A stretch of 64,000 nucleotides of DNA. It comes from Podarcis raffonei (Eukaryota; Chordata; Lepidosauria; Squamata; Lacertidae). The translations under genes and the position numbers were made by a program. The stretch lies in NCBI RefSeq assembly GCF_027172205.1, contig NC_070616.1, forward strand, positions 15,118,001 to 15,182,000, written 5' to 3'. Positions 46,463 to 56,031 of the stretch are shown here, in pieces (positions within the stretch are counted from its first letter, which is position 1; the number at the start of each line of letters is the position of its first letter). The notes under the pieces are model-generated. The model was not told the origin of the DNA, made no database searches, and saw only the letters and a list, made by a program, of their open reading frames with translations.

Positions 46463-46975
46463 GGTAAAGGTAAAGGGGCCCCTGACCGTTAGGTCCAGTC
46501 GTGACCGACTCTGGGGTTGCGGCGCTCATCTCGCTTTACTGGCCAAGGGAGCCGGCATACAGCTTCCGGGTCATGTGGCCAGCATGACTAAGCCGCTTCT
46601 GGCGAACCAGAGCAGCGCACGGAAACGCCGTTTACCTTCCCGCCGAAGCGGTACCTATTTATCTACTTGCACTTTGACGTGCAAGGTTGGCAGGAGCAAG
46701 GACCGAGCAACGGGAGCTTAGCCCGTCGCGGGGATTCAAACCGCCAACCTTCTGATCGGCAAGTCCTAGGCTCTGTGGTTTAACCCACAGCGCCACCCAC
46801 GCAGTGGCGTAGCGTGGGTTGTCAGCACCAGGGGCAAGGCAAGTAATTTGCGCCCCCTAACCCGTAGATTTGCACCCCCTAACCCATGGATTTGCGCCCC
46901 TAACCCCCAGATGTTGCGCCCGGTGGGGCCGGCACCCCCTGCACCCCCCATGCTACGCCACTGCACCCGCGTCCC
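46463..46975 (-). mobile_element. Sauria-type SINE, itself split by a MITE
   Basis: The minus-strand SINE runs from the tail at 46463 (GGGGCCCCTTTACCTTTACC in reverse complement) to the head at 46975. TGGCTATCAACCTA flanks it at 46449-46462 and 46976-46989. About 160 bp of foreign DNA sits in its head region. Confidence 0.9.
46802..46963. mobile_element. hAT-type MITE with 8-bp target duplication
   Basis: CAGTGGCGTAGCGTGGG at the left and CCATGCTACGCCACTG at the right are inverted repeats. The flanks CACCCACG (46794-46801) and CACCCGCG (46964-46971) are an 8-bp duplication with one change, as hAT transposition makes. The inside holds three degenerate repeats of TTTGCRCCCCCTAACCC. Confidence 0.85.
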
Positions 46976-47831
46976 TGGCTATCAACCTAGATGGCTTTAA
47001 AATAGGGATTGGACAAATTCATAGAGGGCAACAAGGCTATCAATGACTACTAGCCAGGATGGCTTTGCTCTGCCTCCACAGCTGGAGGCAACAATGCTGA
47101 AAACAACAGGTGGGTATTCTTGTGCTCGAATCCTGATAGGGGGTTTCCCATTAAGTGCATCTGGTTGGCGAACAGGATGCTAGACTAGATGTGCCATTGG
47201 CCTGATCCAGCAGGCTCTTCTTATGTTCTTATCCAGTGCCATTTTTCTAGAAGAGGTGCCAGAACTCACCATGAACACCTCTCTTGTTCTCATATCATGG
47301 CAATGGTGCCCACCTGAGAGCTGCCGGAACTGAGTTTCCAATGTTTGTGCTTAATTAAAAACTCAGCCCACCCACCCCAGTTCTTTAAAGCAGTGGATTT
47401 TCAAATGAAGATGCATCCCGAGGCGCCTTGGAGGCTTATCACAGATTCCTCAGTGATTAAATTTCTGGAGGAAGACACACTTATCTAAAAGGTGGCATGT
47501 TCTGTCTTGATCAAACATTCCCTGAGGGAAGAGGAGAGTGGGTGGGCGCATGCAAAGGTTGGACTTGCACACATTATTTGCCCGAGAAGGGACCAATGGT
47601 GCCCACAAGTCCCAGGATGGGTTGCAGTATTAAAAACAATTTACAACAGCTTGCAACCATAAAAATAAGGTGGGTGCTAAAAACGTACACCTCAAGTGTC
47701 AAAAACCAGGATAGAGAAGGCCATCTTCAGCATTCACTGGAAACTCTATAATGAACTCTTTGGGGAGGGGAGTTCCACAATGTAGGAGCTGCCACAGAGA
47801 AGGCCCTCTCCTTGAGCTTCTGAGGGTGGAG

Positions 47832-48759
47832 TGATGACACCCAGCTCTACCTCTCCTTTAAATCAGAACCAGCGAAGGCGGTGAAGGTCCTGTGTGAGTG
47901 CCTGGAGGCGGTTGGAGGATGGATGGCGGCTAACAGATTGAGGTTGAATCCTGACAAGACAGAAGTATTGTTTTTGGGGGACAGGGGGCGGGCGGGTGTG
48001 GGGGATTCCCTGGTCCTGAATGGGGTAACTTTGCCCCTGAAGGACCAGGTGCGCAGCCTGGGAGTCATTTTGAACTCACAGCTGTCCATGGAGGCACAGG
48101 TTAATTCTGAGTCCAGGGCGGCTGCCTACCAGCTCCACCTGGTACGCAGGCTAAGACCCTCCCTGCCTGCGGACTGTCTTGCCAGAGTGGTGCATGCCCT
48201 AGTTATCTCCCGCTTGGACTACTGCAATGCGCTCTACGTGGGGCTACCTTTGAAGGTGACCCGGAAACTGCAATTAATCCAGAATGCAGCAGCTAGACTG
48301 GTGACTGGGAGTGGCTGCTGGGACCACATAACACCGGTCCTGAAAGATCTGCATTGGCTCCCAGTACGTTTCTGAGCACAATTCAAAGTGTTGGTGCTGA
48401 CCTTTAAAGCCCTAAATGGCCTCGGTCCTGTATACCTGAAGGAGCGTCTCCACCCCCATCGTTCAGCCCGGACACTGAGATCCAGCGGCGAGGGCCTTCT
48501 GGCGGTTCCCTCATTGCGAGAAGTGAGGTTACAGGGAACCAGACAGAGGGCCTTCTCGGTAGTGGCGCCCACCCTGTGGAACACCCTCCCTTCAGATGTG
48601 AAGGAAATAAGCAGCTATCCTATCTTTAAAAAGACATCTGAAGGCAGCCCTGTTCAAGGAAGTTTTTAATATTTAATGCTGTACTGTTTTTAACACTTGA
48701 TTGGGAGCCACCCAGAGTGGCTGGGGAAACTCAGCCAGATGGGCGGGGTATAAATAATA

Positions 48760-48799
<40 letters not shown>

Positions 48800-48800
48800 C
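47832..48800 (+). mobile_element. L2-type LINE 3' copy
   Basis: The frame 47881-48375 reads [33 protein letters not shown] and [19 protein letters not shown], then HWLPVRF and TGA. The next frame carries [20 protein letters not shown] and ends at the tail CCACCCAGAGTGGCTGGGGA with an (ATT)n end (48764-48799). It is very close in sequence to the 37435-39222 copy, on the other strand. The 5' part is absent. Confidence 0.85.
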
Positions 48801-48839
48801 CAAGAAGGCCCCTTTGCAGATCTCAGCACCTATGAGAGT

Positions 48840-49175
48840 CTTTAGGGAAGAAGGTGGTATTTCAGATATTTGGGGCCTGAGTCATTTAAGGCTTTAAAGA
48901 CCAACGTGAGACCTTGAATTGGGCCTGGAAACAAACTGGCAACCAATGCAGCTGTTTTAAAACAGGGGTTGTATATGGGATCTAAATGGAACCCCAGACA
49001 GTAATCTGTCTGCTGTGCCTGCATCATGGACCAACTGAAGTTTCCAAGTTGTCTTCAAGGGCAGCTGCACACAGAGCACATTGCAATAAGCAAATCTGGA
49101 AGCTAGCAGAGCATGGAGTACAGTGGCCAAGTCATCTCTGTCCAAATGGCGTCACTGGTGGCAAAACCAGCTGGA
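48840..49175 (-). mobile_element. old L2-type LINE fragment, antisense
   Basis: The minus strand reads ATVLHALLASRFAYCNVLCV and LPLKTTWKLQLVHDAG, then GLTLVFKALNDSGPKYLKYH with frameshifts. It is older than the copy that precedes it. Confidence 0.6.
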
Positions 49176-49794
49176 GCTGAAATAAGGCACTGTTAGTCAC
49201 CAAGGCAGTGCCTTTTTCTGTAAACCACTTGGAGATTTTTTATAGTAAGCAAATGACAAATCAAATAAATAATAGAAGTAGTCCTGTATCTTATAGCATT
49301 AACAAAATTGTGAGTCACCCATTGAACATGTGATACAGGGCTGCCATAAAAATATGGCTAATGAAAAAACAATAAATTAGGGCACCAAGAGGAGTGTGCC
49401 CTGAGAGGCTCATTTTGGGCTCCTGTTGACAGATTTAATTTTTCAGCTAGTCAATTTATGTACCACTTCATATTTCAAAATAAATCTCAAAACAATTTAC
49501 AAATCCCAACAAAAAGTACGGTAATTCTATAAAAGAAACACAGCACAATTTCCACATTCAAAACCAACGGCTACTAATAATTACAATCAGAAGTCCACAT
49601 TTTAAGTTATATAAGTAAATAAATATGCACATAAAGAAAATGACTAAGAACTACAAAAAACAAATTGTTCACAAAACATCCAATTATATAAAGGTGCACA
49701 AAAATGTAATAGAATTACAATAGATCATAAACATTTCATTACAAAAAAACGCACATGTAAAACAACCATCAAGACCATTTACTGACACGTTGAT

Positions 49795-50395
49795 GCAGAT
49801 TGTTAAAATTCCACCAGGGGGAGAGATGGGAAGCAGGGCTCTCTACATCAGCTCTGTTAAAAGACCAGCTGCAGCAGGCATTTCCTACCCAATATGCACC
49901 ATGGTCATTACAGGAACAATTGTTTAAGAATTGGAACCTGGGATTGCTTTCCCCCTCTTTCCTCCTGGCAAATGGAAGGGGAAGAAATGGAGCAGTGAGA
50001 GATTTTACTTTCTAGGGCTCCATGATCACTGCAGATGGTGACAGCAGTCACGAAATTAAAAGACGCCTGCTTCTTGGGAGAAAAGCAATGACAAACCTAG
50101 ACAGCATCTTAAAAAGCAGAGACATCACCTTGCCGACAAAGGTCCGTATAGTTAAAGCTATGGTTTTTCCAGTAGTGATGAACAGAAGTGAGAGCTGAAC
50201 CATAAAGAAGGCTGATTGCCGTAGAATGGATGCTTTTGAATTATGGTGCTGGAGGAGACTCTTGAGAGTCCCATGGACTGCAAGAAGATCAAACCTCTCC
50301 ATTCTTAAGGAAATCAGCCCCGAGTGCTCACTGGAAGGACAGATTGTGAAGCTGAGGCTTCAATACTGAGGCCACCTCATGTAGAACACCCAGCA
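49795..50395 (+). mobile_element. Bov-B (RTE clade) LINE C-terminal fragment
   Basis: The plus strand from 49990 reads GSMITADGDSSHEIKRRLLL, GRKAMTNLDSILKSRDITL, PTKVRIVKAMVFPVVM and FELWCWRRLLRVPWTARRSN, the hallmark C-terminal half of Bov-B ORF2. At least one stop interrupts it. It ends at GGCCACCTCATG without the Bov-B 3' UTR. Bov-B is the presumed source of the enzyme that moves Sauria-type SINEs. Confidence 0.85.
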
Positions 50396-51145
50396 ATGCC
50401 TGATGGGCAAGTGGGGGTGCAGGGGCACGAGGAGTTCTCCCCATGGAACCCCTCCCCATGGAACATCAGGGCACCCCAAATATCCTCTGATACGCTGGAG
50501 GATATTTTATTTATTTATTTTCAGATTTTAAAAGCACTTTGCAACACAAAACCACCAAAGGGGTGTACAGTATGATAAATCTGCATTTAAAAAATGCAGA
50601 CAGGCCTTTGCAGTCATTTAATTTCCAACCTTTTAAGCAGCCAGTGAGTTTAATGTTGTGTTTTTAAGATGGTGGGAAAGTGAACAGGAAGGCAGCTATT
50701 TCCTTTCCTTTTTTTGCAGGTATGTACTGTTTTCCCTATCACTGCACCTCCAGCCGACAGAAATCTGGCATGTGCTTTTTCCCCAAATATGAAAACTCAG
50801 CGCCGGCAATGCTGCGTTTTTCGTATTTCTGCCTGTTGTGGAACTTTGAAAGGCAGGGAAATCCTGCCATGGCAACCTTAAAACAGATGTGATATTTGTA
50901 TAAACGTTTGTCATTTCTTCCAACACTTCCACCCTGGCACAACTTCTTTGCTGTAAAAAAAACAACAATCCACACAGAACAGACAGAAATCCAACATAAA
51001 GAGCCTATCCCTTTCCATTGTGAAGAATGACCACTTTAATTTTATTTTATTTCTGATGCTACTGTCAAATGAACTAATGCAACTCTAAGAAGAATAAAAT
51101 ATGCGGCAGATTAATAGAGACCGAACACAAGAAGCTACTAGCGTC

Positions 51146-51230
51146 AACCCTGCTTGGTCCTCGAACCAGCAATCCTCTTGCTCCCCACGCCGGTGCTTTA
51201 CCCGCTAAACCACGCAGGCAAATCCCAGAA
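51146..51230 (-). other. tRNA-like sequence upstream of MRPS17
   Basis: The minus strand reads CCTGCGTGGTTTAGCGGGTA (A-box-like) and TTGCTGGTTCGAGGACCAAG (B-box-like, with a T arm). The acceptor stem pairs only partly. It is a tRNA pseudogene or a SINE head of a kind not seen elsewhere in the window, not a convincing tRNA gene. Confidence 0.35.
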
Positions 51231-51269
51231 GGGCCTCGGAGGCTACAAACACACACCACTCTCCCTTCC

Positions 51270-51360
51270 TAGATGGGCTATCGCGGAACTTCCGGTACTG
51301 GCTCCGCCTTTTCCTTCTCTTGGCCCCGGCTCTCGTTTCCAGCCTGGAGACAGAGACCCA
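51270..51360 (+). promoter_or_regulatory. MRPS17: MRPS17 promoter and 5' UTR exon
   Basis: GCGGAACTTCCGGTACTGG contains an ETS-type ACTTCCGG site typical of promoters of mitochondrial and ribosomal genes. The GC-rich stretch ends at CAGAGACCCA, followed by the donor GTAAGAG at 51361. The matching acceptor lies at 52772, just before the start codon. The exact start site is inferred. Confidence 0.6.
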
Positions 51361-51944
51361 GTAAGAGTTTCCAACGGATTTATGGGGCGGAGGGCGCGGG
51401 GGTGGGGAGCTTTACTGTCCCTGCGGGGCAGAGACCTGGTTGGGGTACAAAGGGCAGAGGTGGGCGATCTAATGGAGATTCACGTAGGGCTGTGGAGGGG
51501 GAAGGCCGCCTCTGCTCCTCTAAAATTAAACTCCCCTATAATTCTAGGAGGCAGGAGGGCTCCTTATCTTCATCCAGTCCGCTTGCAACCCCCCTAATTT
51601 CCTCTCACCTTTTTTTCATCCTAAGGTGGAAGCGTAACTTCACCCCAAGTTTTCAGGAGCAAGGTCTCTTAATGGGGATATATTTGACAGACAGCTCTGT
51701 GTCAATGCAGCAGCCCTAAACTGTCAGCTGCAATGCTTATTTATTTATTGACTAGTAACTTTTAAAAAACAAAACAGTGGATGTAGTGTCAGGCTGTTCA
51801 TCATTTTGTGGCATTGCCTATTCTCCAGCAGTTTTCCAGGATCTCAGACATAGAGGGATTTTCTCATCCCTGCTTGTGAGATACTTTATCAAGAGGCGGG
51901 GAGTTCATGGCCCTCCAGGTCTGAAATATAACAATAAATCTGTT

Positions 51945-52150
51945 AACAACATAAGAAGAACCTGCTGGATCAGACCAAAGGGGGGGGGGGCATCTAGTCC
52001 AGCATTCTGTTCTTACAGTGGCTCTGGGAAACACACAAGTGGGATTCAAGCATAACAACACTCTCCCCTCTTGTGGTTTCCAGCAACTGGTATTCAGAAG
52101 CATCACTGCCTCTGACAGTGGAAGCAGAGCACAGCCATCAAGATAAAGTA
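51945..52150 (-). mobile_element. CR1-like LINE 3' end, antisense
   Basis: The plus strand reads AGAAGAACCTGCTGGATCAG, TTCCAGCAACTGGTATTCAG and AAGCATCACTGCCTCTGAC, reverse complement of the family. It lies in the MRPS17 5' UTR intron. Confidence 0.6.
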
Positions 52151-52419
52151 CTGCAACACACCTTTCTCATGATTAAGATCTAGGCATCACACACTGGCAG
52201 TACCAGATTTTCCACAGCAACAATTTTGTCCTGCTTTCTCAGTTAGTATGTGGTGTTGATGTGCACTGGGCTTGAAGCATTTTTACTAGCATCTAGCATT
52301 AATATTTTGGGGAGTCTGGGTTTTCAAGTCTAGCAAACCTGGGGTGTTCCTCTCCCTTTCTTACGGCTAGAATGTAAGGAGAAATGCTGTTTCTGAAGAA
52401 GGTTGTTTAGATTTAAAGT

Positions 52420-52690
52420 GTTTTTAATATTATATTTTTTTAATTGCTGTGATCTGCCCTGGGACTTGGTGGTGAAGGGTAGGAAATAAGCCAAACAGAT
52501 ACATTTATTATTTGTTTCATTTGTTTATTTCATGAAATTTATTTACTGTTTGATTGTTTTAAAAAACCCATCAAATAGGTTTATAAAAATAAAACAAAAT
52601 TATTTGTAAAAACAATTAAAACATTCAGAAAATTAAACCCAGTAATGAACTAAAAACACATCAGCATTCTAAATATCTAGGTAGGCTTGT
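52420..52690. mobile_element. L2-type LINE tails
   Basis: 52430-52500 (plus) reads GCTGTGATCTGCCCTGGGAC and GGGTAGGAAATAAGCC, an L2-type 3' tail. 52500-52690 (minus) matches the AT-rich 3' region also seen at 2110-2300 (AATTTATTTACTGTTTGATT and CATTCTAAATATCTAGGTAG). Confidence 0.45.
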
Positions 52691-52790
52691 TATTATAATT
52701 AATAATAGGTGTGTTGGCTTGGCTGTACTTTGCCACTGGCTGTTAAAATGATACCTTGTTCTTGCTTCTCAGGGTGTTCGTAACTGAGCC

Positions 52791-53375
52791 ATGTCTGCAT
52801 TGCGTGGTGCTGTCCACGCAAAATGGATCATAGGGAAAGTCATTGGGACCAAAATGCGTAAAACAGCCAAAGTGAGAGTGACGCGGCTGGTGCTGGATCC
52901 TTACTTGCTAAAGGTAAACTTTCCTTTGGGGTTGAGTTACACCAGTATGATGGAGAACTTCAGTCAATGTTAGGGCTGAGCAGCTAAATTCTATCCTGGT
53001 TCAGTCTTGCTGGCACTCAGGTTTTTCTGAATCATTTGCCTACCACTGAATAATCCACATGCCCTTTCCTCTCTTCTCCCACAGTTCTATAACAAGCGGA
53101 AAACATACTTTGCTCATGACCCCCAGCAGCAGTGCATTGAGGGAGACATCGTTCTCTTAAAAGCTTTGCCTGAACGGAGGAGCAAGCACGTGAAACACGA
53201 ACTGGCTGAGATTGTGTACAAGGTTGGGAAAATCATTGATCCAGTGACGGGGAAGCCTTGTGCAGGCAGTAGGCTACTGGAAAGTGTAACGGACTCAGAA
53301 AACCTGACCGATAGAGATACCAGTTACCTTAGTGAAAAGCTCCAAGAACTAACTGTTTCTTCTTCAGATAAATGA
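52791..53375 (+). CDS. MRPS17: MRPS17, mitochondrial ribosomal protein uS17m
   Basis: This is a protein of the mitochondrial small ribosomal subunit of the uS17 family, an OB-fold protein that binds 12S rRNA. Two coding exons, 52791-52913 and 53085-53375, join in phase 0 into 137 codons plus TGA (human is 130). The N-terminus [20 protein letters not shown], the uS17 signature ([20 protein letters not shown]) and [14 protein letters not shown]-type continuation are clear. The Ser/Thr-rich C-terminus ends [11 protein letters not shown]. The start is preceded by an acceptor (CTTGCTTCTCAG) and an 18-bp 5' UTR piece. AATAAA follows at 53489. The neighbour NIPSNAP2 is also its neighbour in human 7p11. 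Confidence 0.96.
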
Positions 53376-53488
53376 TGGGGGTGAGGACAGGGTAGGCAGC
53401 ATAATCTGAGATTTTCCATGTGCTTCTGTGGATGAGCTTGTATGTAACACAATGTTTATGTGTTCTTTCTGAAATTGTCATGATTCAT

Positions 53489-53494
53489 AATAAA
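53489..53494 (+). other. MRPS17: MRPS17 polyadenylation signal AATAAA
   Basis: The first AATAAA after the stop, 114 bp downstream, gives a short 3' UTR ending near 53515. Confidence 0.7.
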
Positions 53495-54031
53495 CTTGAA
53501 TTAACCTGCTCACAGGACAACAGAAACATTCAGTTTACTTTTTAAATCTTTCAAGTAGTGAATGTAAGTTGGTCTGCTACAATATTTATAAGTGGCCTCT
53601 CTGCTTGATGGTATCCAAAAACAAAACACAATGTTTAATACTTCACGGTGCAGCAAAGCAGTGAAATCCAATATTGGGGGACGGACGGACAGGTAAGCCC
53701 CACCCCACATCATTGATCACAAGATGTGACACACACCATTTGAATGGCAATGCCCATTAACTTTGGGGGCCCCAGCCCCCTCAAATATTTTATTGGGGGG
53801 GGCAAAGGGACCTTGGCCCCTAGGAGTTGGCTCCTATGGCACAGGGTAGATGGAGCCCACCACCTTTTCGAACACTTCAGCTGGTATGAGACAACATTTA
53901 GGATCGGGCACTACTGTGAGAATTGCCTCTGGGTGTAAGTTTCTGGGCACCATTAAAAACAGTGGAAGACTGATCTGATCCATGGGAATAGTCCCCTGGG
54001 ATATGCGCAAGAATGGAAATGGTGCAAACAC

Positions 54032-54154
54032 TAAGGCTACCAGACGTCCCCATTTCCCGGGGACAGTCCCCAGATTTACAAATCAGTCCCCATACAAAAT
54101 CCGTTGAAGTTGAAAAGTATCCCCGGATTCATTGAAAAAAATCTGGTAACCTTA
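54032..54154. mobile_element. MITE with AAGGTTACCAGA ends
   Basis: TAAGGCTACCAGACGTCCCC at the left is mirrored by ATCTGGTAACCTTA at the right. The inside is TTCCCGGGGACAGTCCCCAG with ATTTACAAATCAGTCCCC. The opposite-strand relative is at 60662-60795. Confidence 0.75.
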
Positions 54155-54179
54155 GCAAACACTCTTCCATGTTCTTACA

Positions 54180-54375
54180 CAGCTCAGGTTCCTGTTAGTG
54201 GTGCTTGTACAGGCAAACATCCCAGAGGACTTTGCCCCTTCATGGGAGGGAGAGGGCTCTTGTGCTCATGTTCAGCTTGCTTGTTTCCCATAGGCATCTC
54301 ATTGGCCACTGTGAGAACAGAATGCTGGACTAAATGTGCCAAGGGCCTCATTCAGCAGGCTATTTCTTATGTACT
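54180..54375 (+). mobile_element. CR1-like LINE 3' end, short
   Basis: GAGGGAGAGGGCTCTTGTGC, CATTGGCCACTGTGAGAACA and GAATGCTGGACTAAATGTGC, closing at CATTCAGCAGGCTATTTC. Confidence 0.55.
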
Positions 54376-55849
54376 GGTTTCAAAACTGTACTGATATTTT
54401 TGGTTTCTTATAATTCCCAAGCAATGTTGGGCACTTTCTGCTGGTAAAAATGATATATTATGCTCTGCTCTTCTATTAAATGTTCCCAACCCAGCACACT
54501 ACATAATCATAAAACTATATAGGATAATCCTAATAATTATACTATAATTATACAACAATTGGGCTGAAAGTATTACAAAAACAACTGCCTGATCCTAAAC
54601 ATGCTTACTTTAATGTATTACTGAGCTCAATGGAATTCACTGCCTGGTAAAGACAGGCAATTCTATTGATCTCTGTGGAATTTACATCTAAGTAAGCCTG
54701 TTGAATATAATACAATATACTCCTAATAAAATTAATTTCATGGGAGTAATATTGCTTTTACTGGTTGTTTTTTATTTTTTAGAAATGTGGATTATCAGGG
54801 GGTCGCCCAAAAATAAAACTTGATTTCCCAAACCAATATTGTCCCAATTTCAGAATTAGTTGCCAGCTGGCTATAATTTTTCTGGCCAGAGTTTCATTCA
54901 CATGTATAGAACTTGGATGCAAAGCCGGTGGGGAGTTGTTCATTGGTTTTTTTCCTGTCCCATGTATTAAAAAACAAATGGGTTCTTCTGGGAGGTGGGG
55001 AGGAAATCTATAAAAAATTAGATGTTTTAAAAATACTTTTTACTAAATTTATTACAGTGGAGAGTGCAGATTTACAAAGCAAGACTTTAATATGATACTT
55101 CTTTGTTGCAGCAGCTACCTGCAAATTTTGGAAGGGCCAAATAGGGGCTTACTGTACTGTACTAGTTTAATAGTGTGGACTGCTGTGACTATGCTGATCG
55201 GGTGTTCGCACTAAGTGGCATCAGTATAATTGCCTTAATTGAAAAAAATTATGCAAACATTGTGCATGGCTGGAGAAAAACACAAAAGATGCATTTAAAG
55301 CTGGCTGGGCATTTTATTACATCTACAAACAAATCTGACATCAGAAGGATATCCACTTTCCAAATTTATGGATTATGCAGACTTTTGTTCTAGACCAGAA
55401 TGTCTTCTTTAGCCCTTCCTCAGGCTGAGGGTTTTGTGCAAATGGTATACAAGTGCCACTTCCTTAATCTGCAATGGTTTTCATGTTTTGCACTGGATTT
55501 GAAAAATAATTACATTAAAAAATGCTTTCTTTTGGTGGGGGTGAGCGCCCTCTAAACAACCACAGGAGCCCTCTGTAGGCCTAGTCTGTGGTGCCCTTTG
55601 TGAACAAAAAATGCACTCTGCTCATGTTCAGAAGGGGCTTTTTCTCAGGTCTATTAGAACAATTTAAATAATAGGCTCTAAGAGGAGCAAGGTGGCAGTT
55701 TAGGATCCACGTAGGGCAGCCCCCCTCGAGGGGAACTAAACTGTTTATTTTTCAATCCCTCACACTGTGTTCAACCCCCCAGCAAGGTTCTGGGGTTGCA
55801 CCTTGGCTAGAGTCGCCTCAGCTTAATGGCGCTGCGCCTTTGAGACCTT

Positions 55850-56031
55850 CGTCGAAGAAATGTGCGGCGTTGGGCGGGGGAGAGAGAGAAACCTTTCCGC
55901 GTCCCCCTCCTCAACTCCGTCCTTCACGGTGAGGGGGGGAAAGGCTCCCTCTAGTGGCTAGTGGGGGGCACTGCGCCCCCATTTCCCGTTCCTTTCCCCC
56001 CGCGCCGTCCCCTCAGGTTGAGGTGGTCAAG
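55850..56031 (+). promoter_or_regulatory. NIPSNAP2: NIPSNAP2 CpG promoter
   Basis: CpG-rich sequence continues from about 55850 through exon 1 to 56250, with no TATA box. The start codon lies in AAGATGGCGGCCGGGG, a combined YY1-type and Kozak-like context frequent at TSS-near starts. Confidence 0.55.

Larger units (their letters stand above)
46400..47235 (+). mobile_element. CR1-like LINE 3' end holding two nested insertions
   Basis: AAACTATGGAACTCGCTCCC, then TGGCTATCAACCTA, is broken at 46463 and resumes at 46976 with GATGGCTTTAAAATAGGG, GCTTTGCTCTGCCTCCACAG and GATGCTAGACTAGATGTGCC. The break holds a Sauria-type SINE, which in turn holds a MITE. Confidence 0.75.
41000..51250 (-). other. 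NF2-like 5' region / spacer to MRPS17
   Basis: The first coding exon of NF2-like has an AG acceptor just before its start (TTTCCCTGCAG at 41008-40998), so a non-coding exon must lie upstream in this stretch. I could not pick it. The CpG-bearing block at 45000-45140 is one candidate. Otherwise the stretch holds the repeats listed separately and AT-rich sequence at 44040-44240 and 49440-49790 with no gene I can see. Confidence 0.4.
53520..55850. other. MRPS17-NIPSNAP2 spacer
   Basis: It holds a MITE (54032-54154), a CR1-like 3' end (54180-54375), and an ancient reptile repeat piece at 54590-54710. AT-rich sequence follows with no gene I can see up to the NIPSNAP2 promoter. Short frames in it show no recognisable homology. 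Confidence 0.5.

Noticed and set aside
48764-48799. Tandem short repeats as a possible CRISPR-like array
   Set aside because: They are a plain (ATT)n microsatellite at the end of an L2 copy; the genome is vertebrate.
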